DNA of 64,000 nucleotides. Origin: an uncultured bacterium. GTDB lineage: Bacteria > Planctomycetota > JAJSAM01 > JAJVHW01. The stretch lies in the NCBI GenBank assembly GCA_937996235.1, contig CALKVK010000006.1, positions 1 to 64,000 on the forward strand. Direction: 5' to 3'. Below the pieces are notes generated by a model. That model did not search any database. It was not told the DNA's origin and saw only the letters and a program-made list of their open reading frames with translations. Made by a program: the position numbers and the translations under genes. Numbering within the stretch: position 1 is the stretch's first letter; each line of letters starts with the position of its first letter. Shown here piece by piece: positions 24,512 to 32,482 of the stretch.

Positions 24512-25120
24512 ATGGGCAGAAAGGACTCGAAACGGCAGATCGACCGTGCCGTGGCGACCGCGCAGGCGCGCTACGTGCAACGGCTGCGCGCGTTGCTCGA
24601 GCGTGGTGATACGGCGGCGCTGGCGGATGAGCGCTGGCAGTTCCTCGCCGTTCTGCGCAGCCACGGTCGGCGTCCCACCGGTGTGGTCTCGCTCGTGGAC
24701 GCCGACGTCCTGTGGCTCGAGGAGTTCATTCGCCGTCTCGACGTCCAGCCGCTCGCGCGCGGGGCGACGCGCGCTCCGCTCGGCGAGCCGCTGCAGCGCC
24801 GGCTCCAGTCCGCGGGCGCGGAACTGCGCGCGGCGCTGCAGGACCCGCGCCGGCAACGATTCGCGCACGCCCTGCTCGAGCGCCTGCAGGGCTGGCCCGC
24901 CCCTGATCCGCCCGACAGCGCGCTCGTCGCGGCGGCGGCGCGCGCGTGGCGGCGCAGCCCGGAGCTGATGCGCGTCGATCGCGAGTTCGCGGAAGCGCTG
25001 TGCCCGCAGACGGCGCGGCGGCTGCACGGACTGTCCAGGCTGCTGTACTGGGTGGCGGTGTCCCTGCTCGCGTTCGCCGCCCTGGCCGCACTCGGCGTTG
25101 CACGGGCCCACCGGGTATGA
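24512..25120 (+). CDS. Hypothetical protein with a C-terminal membrane helix, next to a J-like protein
   Basis: 202 residues. It is mostly helical and Arg-rich, with a single hydrophobic helix at the very C terminus (LLYWVAVSLLAFAALAALGVA), so it could be a tail-anchored protein facing the cytoplasm. I recognise no family. ATG 24512 is used; GTG 24506 is in frame two codons earlier. GCGGGG is the only candidate ribosome site. TAGGAT about 50 nt upstream could be a -10 box. Its stop overlaps the start of the J-like gene (ATGA), so the two are translationally coupled and probably function with the Hsp70 gene that converges on them. Confidence 0.75.
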   Translation: MGRKDSKRQIDRAVATAQARYVQRLRALLERGDTAALADERWQFLAVLRSHGRRPTGVVSLVDADVLWLEEFIRRLDVQPLARGATRAPLGEPLQRRLQSAGAELRAALQDPRRQRFAHALLERLQGWPAPDPPDSALVAAAARAWRRSPELMRVDREFAEALCPQTARRLHGLSRLLYWVAVSLLAFAALAALGVARAHRV

Positions 25121-26826
25121 GCGACGGCGCGCTGCCGCCGGCGAACGACCCGTACGCCTTGCTGGGCGTCACGCCGGATGTGGATCTGCGCGCGCTGCAG
25201 CGCGCGTACGCGGCCGCGATCCGCCGCTTCCGCCCCGACACGCACCCGTACGAGTTCCAGCGTGTGCGCTGGGCATTCGAGACGCTGCGCCATCGGGTGT
25301 CGCGCGCAGACGCGGACCACGGCGCACCGGCGTCGCCCACCAGCGACCCGGCGCCGCTGGATGTCGCGCGCGCTGTCCCCGCCGCACTGCCGGCCGACGT
25401 CGACGTCGCGCCCGCCGAGGAACGCGAATCCGCTCCGCACGGTGCCCCCGACGCGTCGGATGCTCGTGACCAGGTGCCGCCCGACGACCCCGTCGATCCA
25501 CCCGACGCGCAGCCCGAGCCGGCAGACGCCGACGCCCCGCAGTCGGAGCCGGCGCAGCGCTCGCCTCCCGACGCGCCGTCGCCGCAGCCGCAGGGTCCGC
25601 CCGCCGCCGCGTCGCCCTCCCGCCCGCCACCGCGTCCGTGGCGGGACGCGGTCTGGAGCGCCGCGGAGTCGGGAGACGTCGCCGGCGCGCTCCGTGCCGC
25701 GCGGCTGCGCACGCGCGAAGTGCCCGACGACGCCGAGGCGTACAAGATCGGATTCCTCCTGGCCGAGTCGCAGGGCCGGCGCGGCGGGGCGCTCGCATGG
25801 CTGCTGCGCGGACTCGCGGCGAATGCGGAACTCGTCGGCTGGACGGTGCGCCTGCTCGACGCTCGCTCGCTCGCGCGTCTGGCGTCGTCCCGAAGCGCGG
25901 CATGGTCGACGCTGCAACGGCAGCGCGACGAGGATGCGGCCCTCGAGGTCCTGCAGGTGCGGGCCGCGGTGCTGCTCGCGGGCGGCCGCTACGAAGCGCT
26001 CCGCCGCGACTTCGCGAGCCCCGCGTTCCGCGCACTCGCGACGCGCAGCGCCGATGCGTTCGCCCTCCAGCTCGAGGTCGCCGCGGCGGTGGCGTTCGAG
26101 CGTCCCTCGCTCGCGGACGAGATCGAGGACGGGCGCGCGAACGAGCTGCGTCGCGACGGTGTCGAGTGGGACCAGGACCGCTACACACACCTGCGTGCGA
26201 TCGCGCGCGAGTGGCGCAAGGCTGCCGCCCGTCGCCCGACTCCCGCTGCCCTCCTGCGCCTCTGCGCCCAGAGCGGCAGCGCCTCGCCGGAACGCCTCGC
26301 CCTGCTGCGAGCGGTCGTCGCCGCGGACTGCCGCGCCCGTCCCGACCTCTACGAGCGGGAGCTGGCGATGCTGGCGCGCGATGCGCCGGCGACCGTGTTC
26401 CCGTTCGTCGCGGAGGTGATCGAGGCGGGCGACCCCGTTCGCGTGACCGGTGGTCGAAACGAGCTGACGCTCGAGACCTACGAGCTGGCGCTCGCCCGCG
26501 CGCAGACCGCGCGCCGTGCGCTCGTCGCGCCGCCGGAGTGGGCGTGGTGCCTGCTGGCGGTACTGCTGGTCGTCGACGCACTCGCCTGTGGGCCGGAACC
26601 TGCGTTCGCCTGCGCCGTGGCGGTGACGGTGACCGGGATCTGGTGGTGGAAGTCGACGCAGACGTGGCTCGCGCGCGCGTACTTCGGTGTCGCGCGCGCC
26701 GCATGCGCGGTGCGCCGCTCGACGCACCCGAAGCTCTCGGGCGACGCACGCCCGGCCGACCGCGTGCTCGCCCTGCTGACCCGGCTGTCACGCCCGGCGC
26801 ACGAACGCGCCGACCGCGACGGGTGA
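25117..26826 (+). CDS. Membrane-anchored J-like co-chaperone (HPD changed to RPD)
   Basis: 569 residues. Residues 10-60 (NDPYALLGVTPDVDLRALQRAY, split) fold as a J domain by pattern. The loop that should be HPD reads R39-P40-D41 (FRPDTHP). A Pro/Ala/Asp-rich linker (about 75-175) is followed by helical repeat-like sequence and two membrane segments (WAWCLLAVLLVVDALA; AFACAVAVTVTGIWWW). E. coli DjlB/DjlC, the partners of HscC, likewise combine a J domain with a membrane helix and lie next to hscC; here an HscC-type Hsp70 is encoded tail-to-tail 55 bp away. The HPD histidine is normally needed to stimulate Hsp70 ATPase, so its loss suggests altered coupling. ATG 25117 overlaps the previous stop. 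Confidence 0.82.
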   Translation: MSDGALPPANDPYALLGVTPDVDLRALQRAYAAAIRRFRPDTHPYEFQRVRWAFETLRHRVSRADADHGAPASPTSDPAPLDVARAVPAALPADVDVAPAEERESAPHGAPDASDARDQVPPDDPVDPPDAQPEPADADAPQSEPAQRSPPDAPSPQPQGPPAAASPSRPPPRPWRDAVWSAAESGDVAGALRAARLRTREVPDDAEAYKIGFLLAESQGRRGGALAWLLRGLAANAELVGWTVRLLDARSLARLASSRSAAWSTLQRQRDEDAALEVLQVRAAVLLAGGRYEALRRDFASPAFRALATRSADAFALQLEVAAAVAFERPSLADEIEDGRANELRRDGVEWDQDRYTHLRAIAREWRKAAARRPTPAALLRLCAQSGSASPERLALLRAVVAADCRARPDLYERELAMLARDAPATVFPFVAEVIEAGDPVRVTGGRNELTLETYELALARAQTARRALVAPPEWAWCLLAVLLVVDALACGPEPAFACAVAVTVTGIWWWKSTQTWLARAYFGVARAACAVRRSTHPKLSGDARPADRVLALLTRLSRPAHERADRDG

Positions 26827-26881
26827 CGCGGCCGTCGCTCGCGAATCCGGCGCTGCGCCGGGCGCGGGGGGACGGTGCGGG

Positions 26882-28624
26882 TCAGGAGTTGCCGTCGTAC
26901 CCGTGACCGCAGTCCGCGAGGAGCGCCAGCAACGCCTCGCGGATCGCGTCGAGCAGCACCCGGTCGCCCTGCTGCAGCGCGCTCTCGAACTGCGTGAGCA
27001 TGCGGTCGAGCTCGCTCCGCTCGTCGGCGCGCAGCTCCGCATAGACGCGCTCGGCGAAGCGCAGGAGCGACTGGTCGGACTGGGCGTCGCGCGTGTACGA
27101 CTTGAGGCGCTGCATCTTGGCGAGCGCCGCGCGCACCTCGGCGTCCGAGAGGCCCTTGACGTGATGCGTCAGCACCGTCCTGTGACGCTGCCCGGTCCGG
27201 CTCACCTCGGCCTCGACCTCGAGGATGCCGTTCAGGTCGTACGTGAAGCGCACGCCCACGGACTGACCCGCGGGCCCGCTCGGTATCCCGGTGACGAGCA
27301 GCTCGCCGAGCAGCGTGTTGTCGGCGACGCGCCGCGACTCGCCCTGGAACACGCGCAGGGTCAGCGAGGTCTGCCCTGCGACGAGGGTCTGGACGGTCCG
27401 CACGCGACTGGTCGGGATCGTGGTGTTGCGCTCGATGATCGGCATGAAGTAGCCGGGGTTGTACTCGGTGTGGAGGCGGCGCGAGATCTCGACGCCCATC
27501 GTGAACGGGCAGACGTCCGTCATCACCAGGTCGGCGACGCTCTCGTCGCGATCCGTCAACGCGGCCTGCACCGCCGCGCCGAGGGCCACCACGTGGTCGG
27601 GGTCGAGCTGCGAGATGGGCTCGCGCCCTTCGAAGATGCGTCGAGCGAGCGCGGCCACGAGCGGCATGCGCGTCGCGCCGCCGACCAGGATCACGTCGTG
27701 CACGTCGCCGGGCTGCTTCCCGGCGTCCGCCAGCACACGGCGCACGGGGCGCTCGATCCGCTCGAGCAGCGGCTCCACGAGCGCCGCAAACTGTTCGCGC
27801 GAGATGCGCACGGCGCGCGAGTCCGGGTGGACGCGCGCCTGCTCGTCGGGGATGCGCACCGCGGCGCTCTCGGCCGTGCTGAGCGCGCGCTTCGCGCGCT
27901 CAGCCTCGTGCAGCATGCGCGCGAGGCGCGGCGGGTCCGCGAGCTCGAGCGCCTCCATCTGGATCCCGACCTGACCGAGCGCCCACGCGGCGATGCGCGC
28001 GGAGAAGTCCTCGCCGCCGAGGAAGCTCTCTCCCGCCGTGCCCTGGATCTCGAGCACGCCCGCGTAGCTCTCCATCAGCGTGGCGTCGAACGTGCCGCCG
28101 CCGAGGTCGAGGACCATGAGCGTGCGTTCGGCATCGCGGTCGTGGAAGCCGTATGCGAGCGCCGCCGCCGTCGGCTCGTTGAGGATGCGCCGGACGCGCA
28201 GCCCCGCGATCTCGCCCGCACGTTTCGTGGCGTTGCGCTGCAGGTCGTTGAAGTACGCGGGGACTGTGATCACGGCGTCGGTCACCGGCTCGCCCAGAGC
28301 CACCTCGGCGTCCTCGCGCAGCGAACGCAGCACGAGGGCGGACAGCTCGGGGGCAGAGAACGTCCGGCCCGCCACGGAGACCGTGCGATCGGTGCCCATC
28401 AGGCGCTTGAACACCGCGGCGGTCCTCTGCGGGAAGCGTACGCGAACGTCGCGGGCGGCCGCCCCGACGAGCACCGGCGCGCCGGGGCCGTCCTCCGGGA
28501 TCGCGACGACGGACGGAGTGAGCACGTCGCCGACCGCGTTCGGCACGAGCTGCGGGCGGCCGTCGCGGAAGATGGCGCACAGCGAGTTCGTGGTGCCGAG
28601 GTCGATCCCGACGGTCCGTCCCAT
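26882..28624 (-). CDS. hscC: Hsp70-family chaperone, HscC-like
   Basis: 580 residues, shorter than DnaK (about 640) and near HscC. The nucleotide-binding domain shows GIDLGTTNS, DAVITVPAYFNDLQR, RRILNEPTAAALAYG, LDLGGGTFD and ILVGGATRMP. The substrate-binding domain has CPFTMGVEISRR, IIERNTTIP and QGESRRVADNTLLGE. The C-terminal lid is short and lacks the DnaK EEVD-type tail. It should be an ATP-dependent, nucleotide-exchange-factor-light Hsp70. The J-like protein converging on its 3' end is the probable partner. ATG 28624 is placed exactly 7 nt after TATCCT, suggesting a leaderless transcript. It is divergent from the small exported protein at 28703 across 78 bp. Confidence 0.93.
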   Translation of the reverse strand: MGRTVGIDLGTTNSLCAIFRDGRPQLVPNAVGDVLTPSVVAIPEDGPGAPVLVGAAARDVRVRFPQRTAAVFKRLMGTDRTVSVAGRTFSAPELSALVLRSLREDAEVALGEPVTDAVITVPAYFNDLQRNATKRAGEIAGLRVRRILNEPTAAALAYGFHDRDAERTLMVLDLGGGTFDATLMESYAGVLEIQGTAGESFLGGEDFSARIAAWALGQVGIQMEALELADPPRLARMLHEAERAKRALSTAESAAVRIPDEQARVHPDSRAVRISREQFAALVEPLLERIERPVRRVLADAGKQPGDVHDVILVGGATRMPLVAALARRIFEGREPISQLDPDHVVALGAAVQAALTDRDESVADLVMTDVCPFTMGVEISRRLHTEYNPGYFMPIIERNTTIPTSRVRTVQTLVAGQTSLTLRVFQGESRRVADNTLLGELLVTGIPSGPAGQSVGVRFTYDLNGILEVEAEVSRTGQRHRTVLTHHVKGLSDAEVRAALAKMQRLKSYTRDAQSDQSLLRFAERVYAELRADERSELDRMLTQFESALQQGDRVLLDAIREALLALLADCGHGYDGNS

Positions 28625-28631
28625 GCGCGAG

Positions 28632-28637
28632 AGGATA
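28632..28637 (-). promoter_or_regulatory. TATCCT -10 box, leaderless layout, for the Hsp70 gene
   Basis: On the minus strand TATCCT is followed by 7 nt (ctcgcgc) and then ATG 28624, so transcription would begin at or next to the start codon. No ribosome site is present. This is inference from spacing; no -35 box is evident. Confidence 0.55.
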
Positions 28638-28690
28638 GCGCGCGGCGCGGCGCGGTTGCGCCGCCGTCCCGCCGTGCTGACGCGTCGCCG

Positions 28691-28696
28691 TAGACT
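28691..28696 (+). promoter_or_regulatory. TAGACT -10 box, leaderless layout, for the gene at 28703
   Basis: TAGACT is followed by 6 nt (cggggc) and then GTG 28703. No ribosome site precedes the start. It faces away from the Hsp70 promoter in the same 78-bp gap. Confidence 0.5.
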
Positions 28697-28702
28697 CGGG
28701 GC

Positions 28703-29245
28703 GTGACGCCGCGCGCCCGGGTCCTCGCCACCGCCGCCACGCTCCTCGCGTTCGTCGGCATCGTCGCGCTGGCCGGCGCCGTCGTGAGCTCGTGCGGGTC
28801 GCTGCCGCCGCCGACGTTCCTGGTCGCCGACCCGCCCGGCGGCGATGCGTGGCACGAGGTCGCGGACCTGCCCGCGTGGGTGACGGCCCCGCCCGCCGAG
28901 GCGGATGCACTCGTGTTCCTGATCACGAACCGCTCGAACTTCCGCAGCATCGCGGGGCACGAGGGCGGTCCGCGCGCCGACCGCGATGCGGCGAAGCGCG
29001 TGCGTGCGGCGCTCGAGGGCGTCGTCCCGCCGGCCGAGCTCGACGCCGTCCTGGCCGCGCTCCCCGCGGCGCTGCACCTGCGCGCACGGGCCGCGCGCGA
29101 CGAGCTGCTCACGCGCCGCACCGTCGTCGGCAACACGCTGAGCACCGTCTGGGCCCTCTGGGTGGCGCCGCTCGACGAGGTCGTCGCCCCGCTGCCGGAC
29201 GAGCGACGCTCGCGGGCGAGGGCGGCGCTCGCGACGTCGCGATAG
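28703..29245 (+). CDS. Small exported or membrane-anchored hypothetical protein
   Basis: 180 residues starting at GTG 28703. The N-terminal hydrophobic stretch (VLATAATLLAFVGIVALAGAVV) is a signal anchor or signal peptide; the following SSCGS is not a good lipobox. The remainder is a mixed helical domain with a WHEVADLPAWV segment and ITNRSNFRSIAGHE, which I cannot assign to a family. It is followed after 44 bp by the glycosyltransferase gene, which has its own candidate promoter, so the two need not be one operon. Confidence 0.7.
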   Translation: MTPRARVLATAATLLAFVGIVALAGAVVSSCGSLPPPTFLVADPPGGDAWHEVADLPAWVTAPPAEADALVFLITNRSNFRSIAGHEGGPRADRDAAKRVRAALEGVVPPAELDAVLAALPAALHLRARAARDELLTRRTVVGNTLSTVWALWVAPLDEVVAPLPDERRSRARAALATSR

Positions 29246-29271
29246 CTCGGCCCGCCGCCGCAGACTCAGGC

Positions 29272-29277
29272 TAGCCT
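29272..29277 (+). promoter_or_regulatory. TAGCCT: possible -10 box of the glycosyltransferase gene
   Basis: TAGCCT lies 12 nt before GTG 29290, giving a leader of at most about 6 nt. The same 12-nt spacing is seen before the first amidohydrolase gene. Weak evidence on its own. Confidence 0.35.
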
Positions 29278-29289
29278 GCGCCCACACGC

Positions 29290-30789
29290 GTGAGCGACGA
29301 GGCGACTGCCGGTCCGCTGCCCGACACCGTGCGGCGTCTGCGCGTCGTGTGGTGGTGCGCTCTCGTCGTCGTGTGCCTCGGCGCGTGGGGCGCGCGGCCG
29401 CTCTGGGACACCGACGAGACGCGCTACGCGCTCATCGCACGGAACATGGTCGAGAGCGGCGACTGGTTCACGCCGATGCTGCACGGCGCGCCGCACATGA
29501 CGAAGCCGCCGTTCACGTACTGGATGGGCGCGCTCGCGATCAGCGTCGGCGGTCGCAGCGCGTGGGCGGTGCGCCTGCCGCTCGTCGTCGCGTTGCTCGG
29601 GACCGCTCTCGGCGTCACGGCGCTCGCGCGCACGTGGTTCCGCGACGAGTTGCGCGCGCGCGTCGCGGGCTTCGTGTTCGCGACGTCGCTCCTCGTGTGC
29701 GCCACCGGGCACGTCTTCTCGACCGACATGTTCCTGACGTGCTTCGAGACGCTCGGCGTGCTCGCCGCGTGGCGCGCCTGGCGCGGCGGGGGCGGCGTGT
29801 GGCGGCCGGTGTGCGCGGGTGCGTTCGCGCTCGCGTTCCTGACGAAGGGCCCGCCCGGGCTGATACCGCTCGGCGTCATCGCCGCGTTCGCGGCACTGCG
29901 CGCGCGCGACGCGACGCGCGGCCGCCTGTTCGCGTGGACGGCGCTCGTCGCGGGCGTCGTGCTGGCGCTCTCGTGGTTCGTGCTGCAGGTCCGGCGCGAT
30001 CCGACGCTCGCCCGGTACTGGCTGTGGGGCGAGACGTTCGAGCGCGTGGCGACGACGGAGCACGGCCGCGACAAGCCGTCGTGGTTCTACTTCGTGGCGC
30101 TCCCCGTGGGCGCCCTGCCGTGGACGCCGTTCTGGCCGCGGTCCGTCTCCGCGCTGCGCGCGGCGTGGCGCGCCGCCGGCGCGGCCGCGGACGGCCTGCT
30201 CGCGCGGCTGCGGTCGCTCGACGAGCGAGCGCTGTTCCTGCTGCTCTGGATCGTGCCGCCGTTCCTCGTGTTCCAGCTGAGCGGCTCGAAGATGCCGTTC
30301 TACGTCACGCCGCTCCTCGTGCCCGCGTCGCTCGCCGTGACGCCGTACGTCGCGCGCTTCGCGCGCGATGCGTGGCGGCGCGGCGGCGGGAGGCGCGCCG
30401 CGGTCTGCGCCGGTGCCGCACTGCACGTGGCCGTGCTCGCCGTCGCGAACGCGCTCCCCGCGTCGGTGCTCCCCGAGCGCAACTACGTCGAGGTCGGCCG
30501 TGCCGCCCCCGCGGCGCTCCCCGAGTGGCAGGAGCGCGTGTTCACGATCGGCGGGCGTCCGGACTCGTTCACGTGGGTCTCCGGTCTCGAGCTCGAGCCC
30601 CTGTACGACGTGCGCGGCGACGAGCGGCGTGCGGGACGCCTCGCGGACCTCGCCGCGGAGCACGGCCGTGTGCTGCTGCTCCTCGAGAACGAGCCCGAGA
30701 AGCGCGCGCTCTTCGACGCGCTGCCCGTCACGCTGCACGAGCTCGCGGCGAACCGGCTGGGCGTGCTCGTCGAGGTGACGCCGCGCTGA
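29290..30789 (+). CDS. ArnT-like polytopic glycosyltransferase (GT39/GT83 type)
   Basis: 499 residues with about ten hydrophobic segments. The first loop has DTDETRYALIARNMVESGDWF followed by HMTKPPFTYWMGALAIS, the acidic loop and KPP-x-x-YW motif of ArnT/PMT-type glycosyltransferases. These enzymes use a polyprenyl-phosphate sugar donor and act on the outer face of the cytoplasmic membrane. FLTKGPPGLIPLG and LSGSKMPFYVTPLL are further family signatures. The last 100 residues form a soluble domain. Acceptor and sugar are unknown; no lipid A modification genes are adjacent. It converges with the small membrane gene at 30809. Confidence 0.9.
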   Translation: MSDEATAGPLPDTVRRLRVVWWCALVVVCLGAWGARPLWDTDETRYALIARNMVESGDWFTPMLHGAPHMTKPPFTYWMGALAISVGGRSAWAVRLPLVVALLGTALGVTALARTWFRDELRARVAGFVFATSLLVCATGHVFSTDMFLTCFETLGVLAAWRAWRGGGGVWRPVCAGAFALAFLTKGPPGLIPLGVIAAFAALRARDATRGRLFAWTALVAGVVLALSWFVLQVRRDPTLARYWLWGETFERVATTEHGRDKPSWFYFVALPVGALPWTPFWPRSVSALRAAWRAAGAAADGLLARLRSLDERALFLLLWIVPPFLVFQLSGSKMPFYVTPLLVPASLAVTPYVARFARDAWRRGGGRRAAVCAGAALHVAVLAVANALPASVLPERNYVEVGRAAPAALPEWQERVFTIGGRPDSFTWVSGLELEPLYDVRGDERRAGRLADLAAEHGRVLLLLENEPEKRALFDALPVTLHELAANRLGVLVEVTPR

Positions 30790-30808
30790 GCGCGTCGCCG
30801 TCCGCGGA

Positions 30809-31069
30809 CTAGCCGGTCTCGCGCCGCCTGAGCCGGCGCCGCCACAGCCACGCGGCGAGCGCCGCCGGGAAGACGTTCACGTGCCCGAGCACGAACAGCG
30901 GCACGATCACGAGCGCCGACACGAAGCCCGCCGGGTTGTCCGGCAGCTCCGCGCGGAAGCAGGTGGCGAGCACGACGGCCTCGACGACGGCGAGGCCCAG
31001 GAAGAGCGTCCAGAAGACGCGCCGCGCCGAACGCGGCGGCGGCACGCCACCCTCGCGGCCCGGGATCAA
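30809..31069 (-). CDS. Small membrane protein with two helices
   Basis: 86 residues. Two hydrophobic helices (FWTLFLGLAVVEAVVLATCF and GFVSALVIVPLFVLGHVNVF) with an Arg-rich C terminus (RRRRLRRRETG by pattern), so a cytoplasmic tail is likely. TTG 31069 is the only start available: the in-frame stop TAG lies 10 codons upstream, and GGAAG stands 7 nt before the TTG. A TAGACT hexamer at 31097-31102 is a candidate -10 box. No family assignment. Confidence 0.68.
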   Translation of the reverse strand: MIPGREGGVPPPRSARRVFWTLFLGLAVVEAVVLATCFRAELPDNPAGFVSALVIVPLFVLGHVNVFPAALAAWLWRRRLRRRETG

Positions 31070-31096
31070 GCCCGTCTTCCGGCCGACATCGGCGCG

Positions 31097-31102
31097 AGTC
31101 TA
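31097..31102 (-). promoter_or_regulatory. TAGACT: possible -10 box of the small membrane gene
   Basis: Read on the minus strand, TAGACT lies 27 nt before TTG 31069. An ATG exactly 7 nt after the hexamer opens only a 7-codon frame that ends at TGA overlapping the TTG, so this could also be a short leader peptide. Confidence 0.35.
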
Positions 31103-31175
31103 GCCCGCATCGGTCACCAGCTCGCGCGCCCGGCGCGTCGCCGGAGTCGCGATCTCTGCGTCGGCGCTCCTCGAA

Positions 31176-31293
31176 CGGGGCGTTCAGCCCCGACGTCGTC
31201 GCGCCTCCTTCCCTCGCGCTCGACTGCGTCGAGCGCTCGCGTGCTCGCCGATCGCAGCCGCCACCGGCGGCTGCTCCCGCGGCGGAGCCGCGG
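31176..31293. repeat. Three perfect hairpins in the 397-bp gap 31070-31466
   Basis: No gene is supported in this gap. It contains CGGGGC-gttca-GCCCCG at 31176-31192, a 9-bp stem with loop ACC at 31254-31274 (arms GCAGCCGCC and its complement), and CCGCGGC-gga-GCCGCGG at 31277-31293, the last with a GC-GNA-GC core. They lie downstream of the kinase-like gene that ends at 31467 and could terminate it, or be REP-like units. Confidence 0.6.
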
Positions 31294-31466
31294 AGGCTCG
31301 CACTCTCGCGCCTCCGACTCGGCCGGGACGGACTGCCGCGCGCCGACACGGCAGGTGGCACGGACACCGCGATCGAAGCGCCTGCGTCACACCCGCACTC
31401 GCCGCGAGAGCTGGTGAACGATGCGGGCTACGTCACCGCCGCGCGCGGTTCGCGACGCCGGATCCG

Positions 31467-32288
31467 TCAGTCCGCGCCGCGTTCGCCGGGTCGCAGGCTC
31501 CCCGCGCGCCGCGCGTGCCGCTCGGCGCGCGTCCGGTCGCGCTCGTCGAGGTACTCGAGGTACGCCGCCGCCGCGGCGAGCGCCGCCCCGCGCCAGCCTT
31601 CCGGCAGCTCGGCGGCCCGTGCGCACGCAGCGGCGTAGGCGTCGAGGAGGGCCTCGCCCGTCTCACGCGCCGCGCCGTGCTTCCACGTCGAGCCGACGAG
31701 GTAGCGCAGGTCGCGCAGCACGCCGTCCGGCGTCCACTCGGCCCAGCGGGGCAGGTCGAGCACGTATGCGCCGCCGGGCGCGGGCACGAAGTTGCGCAGC
31801 GCGGCGTCCCCGTGGACGAGGCCCGCGTCGTGGACGCGCGCGAGCGCCGTGACCGCGTCGAGCACGGGCTCGAGCGTCCGCTCCGCCTCGAACGTGCGCG
31901 CGGCATTGCGTCCCGGCACGCGCTCCGTGCCGACGAGCGCGCCGGCGCGCGGCAGGAGCCGCGGCTGCTCGCCGAAGAGCAGGAGCCGCGGGACGCGCAG
32001 CCCGGCGGCCGCGAAGAACCGGTAGCCGCGCCCCTCGGCGACCGCGCGCCCCGGTCGGAGCCGCTTGCCGAGCGGCTGGTCCGGCCGCCGGAACTCCGCC
32101 TTCAGGTAGACGTGCCCGCCCGGCGGTTCCGGCCGCGCGACGACGATCCCGATGCGGTCGCCCGACGACGCGAGCACGCGGTCCACGAGCCCGCGCGCCT
32201 CGTCGGCGGAGATCCCGCCCTCGAGCCGGAGGTCGAACCCGCGGTGCCGCAGGCGCTTCGGGCCGTCGTGGTCGAACGTCTCGTTCAT
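31467..32288 (-). CDS. Lipopolysaccharide core kinase-like protein (WaaP/KdkA type)
   Basis: 273 residues. A protein-kinase-like fold is suggested by a Lys in VYLKAEFRRPD, followed by RPGRAVAEGRGYRFFAAAGLRVPRLLLFGE, a segment typical of the WaaP/Kdo-kinase group. The catalytic loop is LVHGDAALRNFV (HGD and N). The metal-binding Asp is in VLDLPR. These enzymes phosphorylate sugars of the lipopolysaccharide core; the acceptor here is unknown. ATG 32288 is chosen; TTG 32309 is in frame. The gene is divergent from kbl across 194 bp. The tail is Arg/Glu-rich. Confidence 0.78.
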   Translation of the reverse strand: MNETFDHDGPKRLRHRGFDLRLEGGISADEARGLVDRVLASSGDRIGIVVARPEPPGGHVYLKAEFRRPDQPLGKRLRPGRAVAEGRGYRFFAAAGLRVPRLLLFGEQPRLLPRAGALVGTERVPGRNAARTFEAERTLEPVLDAVTALARVHDAGLVHGDAALRNFVPAPGGAYVLDLPRWAEWTPDGVLRDLRYLVGSTWKHGAARETGEALLDAYAAACARAAELPEGWRGAALAAAAAYLEYLDERDRTRAERHARRAGSLRPGERGAD

Positions 32289-32417
32289 CCGCCGCTCACG
32301 TTCGCGCAACGCGCGGGCGCCGACAAGCCACGGCCGGGGAGAGGGGCGCGCCCGACCGCGTCGCGGCCGTGCCGGCGCGCGCGTGACCGCGGTCGTGTCG
32401 CTTCTCCCGCCCGCTGC

Positions 32418-32423
32418 TACCCT
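32418..32423 (+). promoter_or_regulatory. TACCCT: candidate -10 box of kbl
   Basis: TACCCT lies 59 nt before ATG 32483. This transcript would have a leader with the good ribosome site GGGGAGG at about 32471-32477, unlike the leaderless-type starts elsewhere. No clear -35 box. Confidence 0.35.
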
Positions 32424-32482
32424 CGCCGGCTCAGTCCGCAGGCCGCAGCTCGCGGCCCGGTCCGGACCGGGGAGGCGCAGCG

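Noticed and set aside
26903..28693. 596-codon plus-strand open frame opposite the Hsp70 gene
   Set aside because: No conserved domain; the minus-strand gene has all Hsp70 motifs.
31184..31390. Short minus-strand open frame in the gap
   Set aside because: Arg/Ala-rich, no ribosome site, overlaps hairpins; not supported as a gene.
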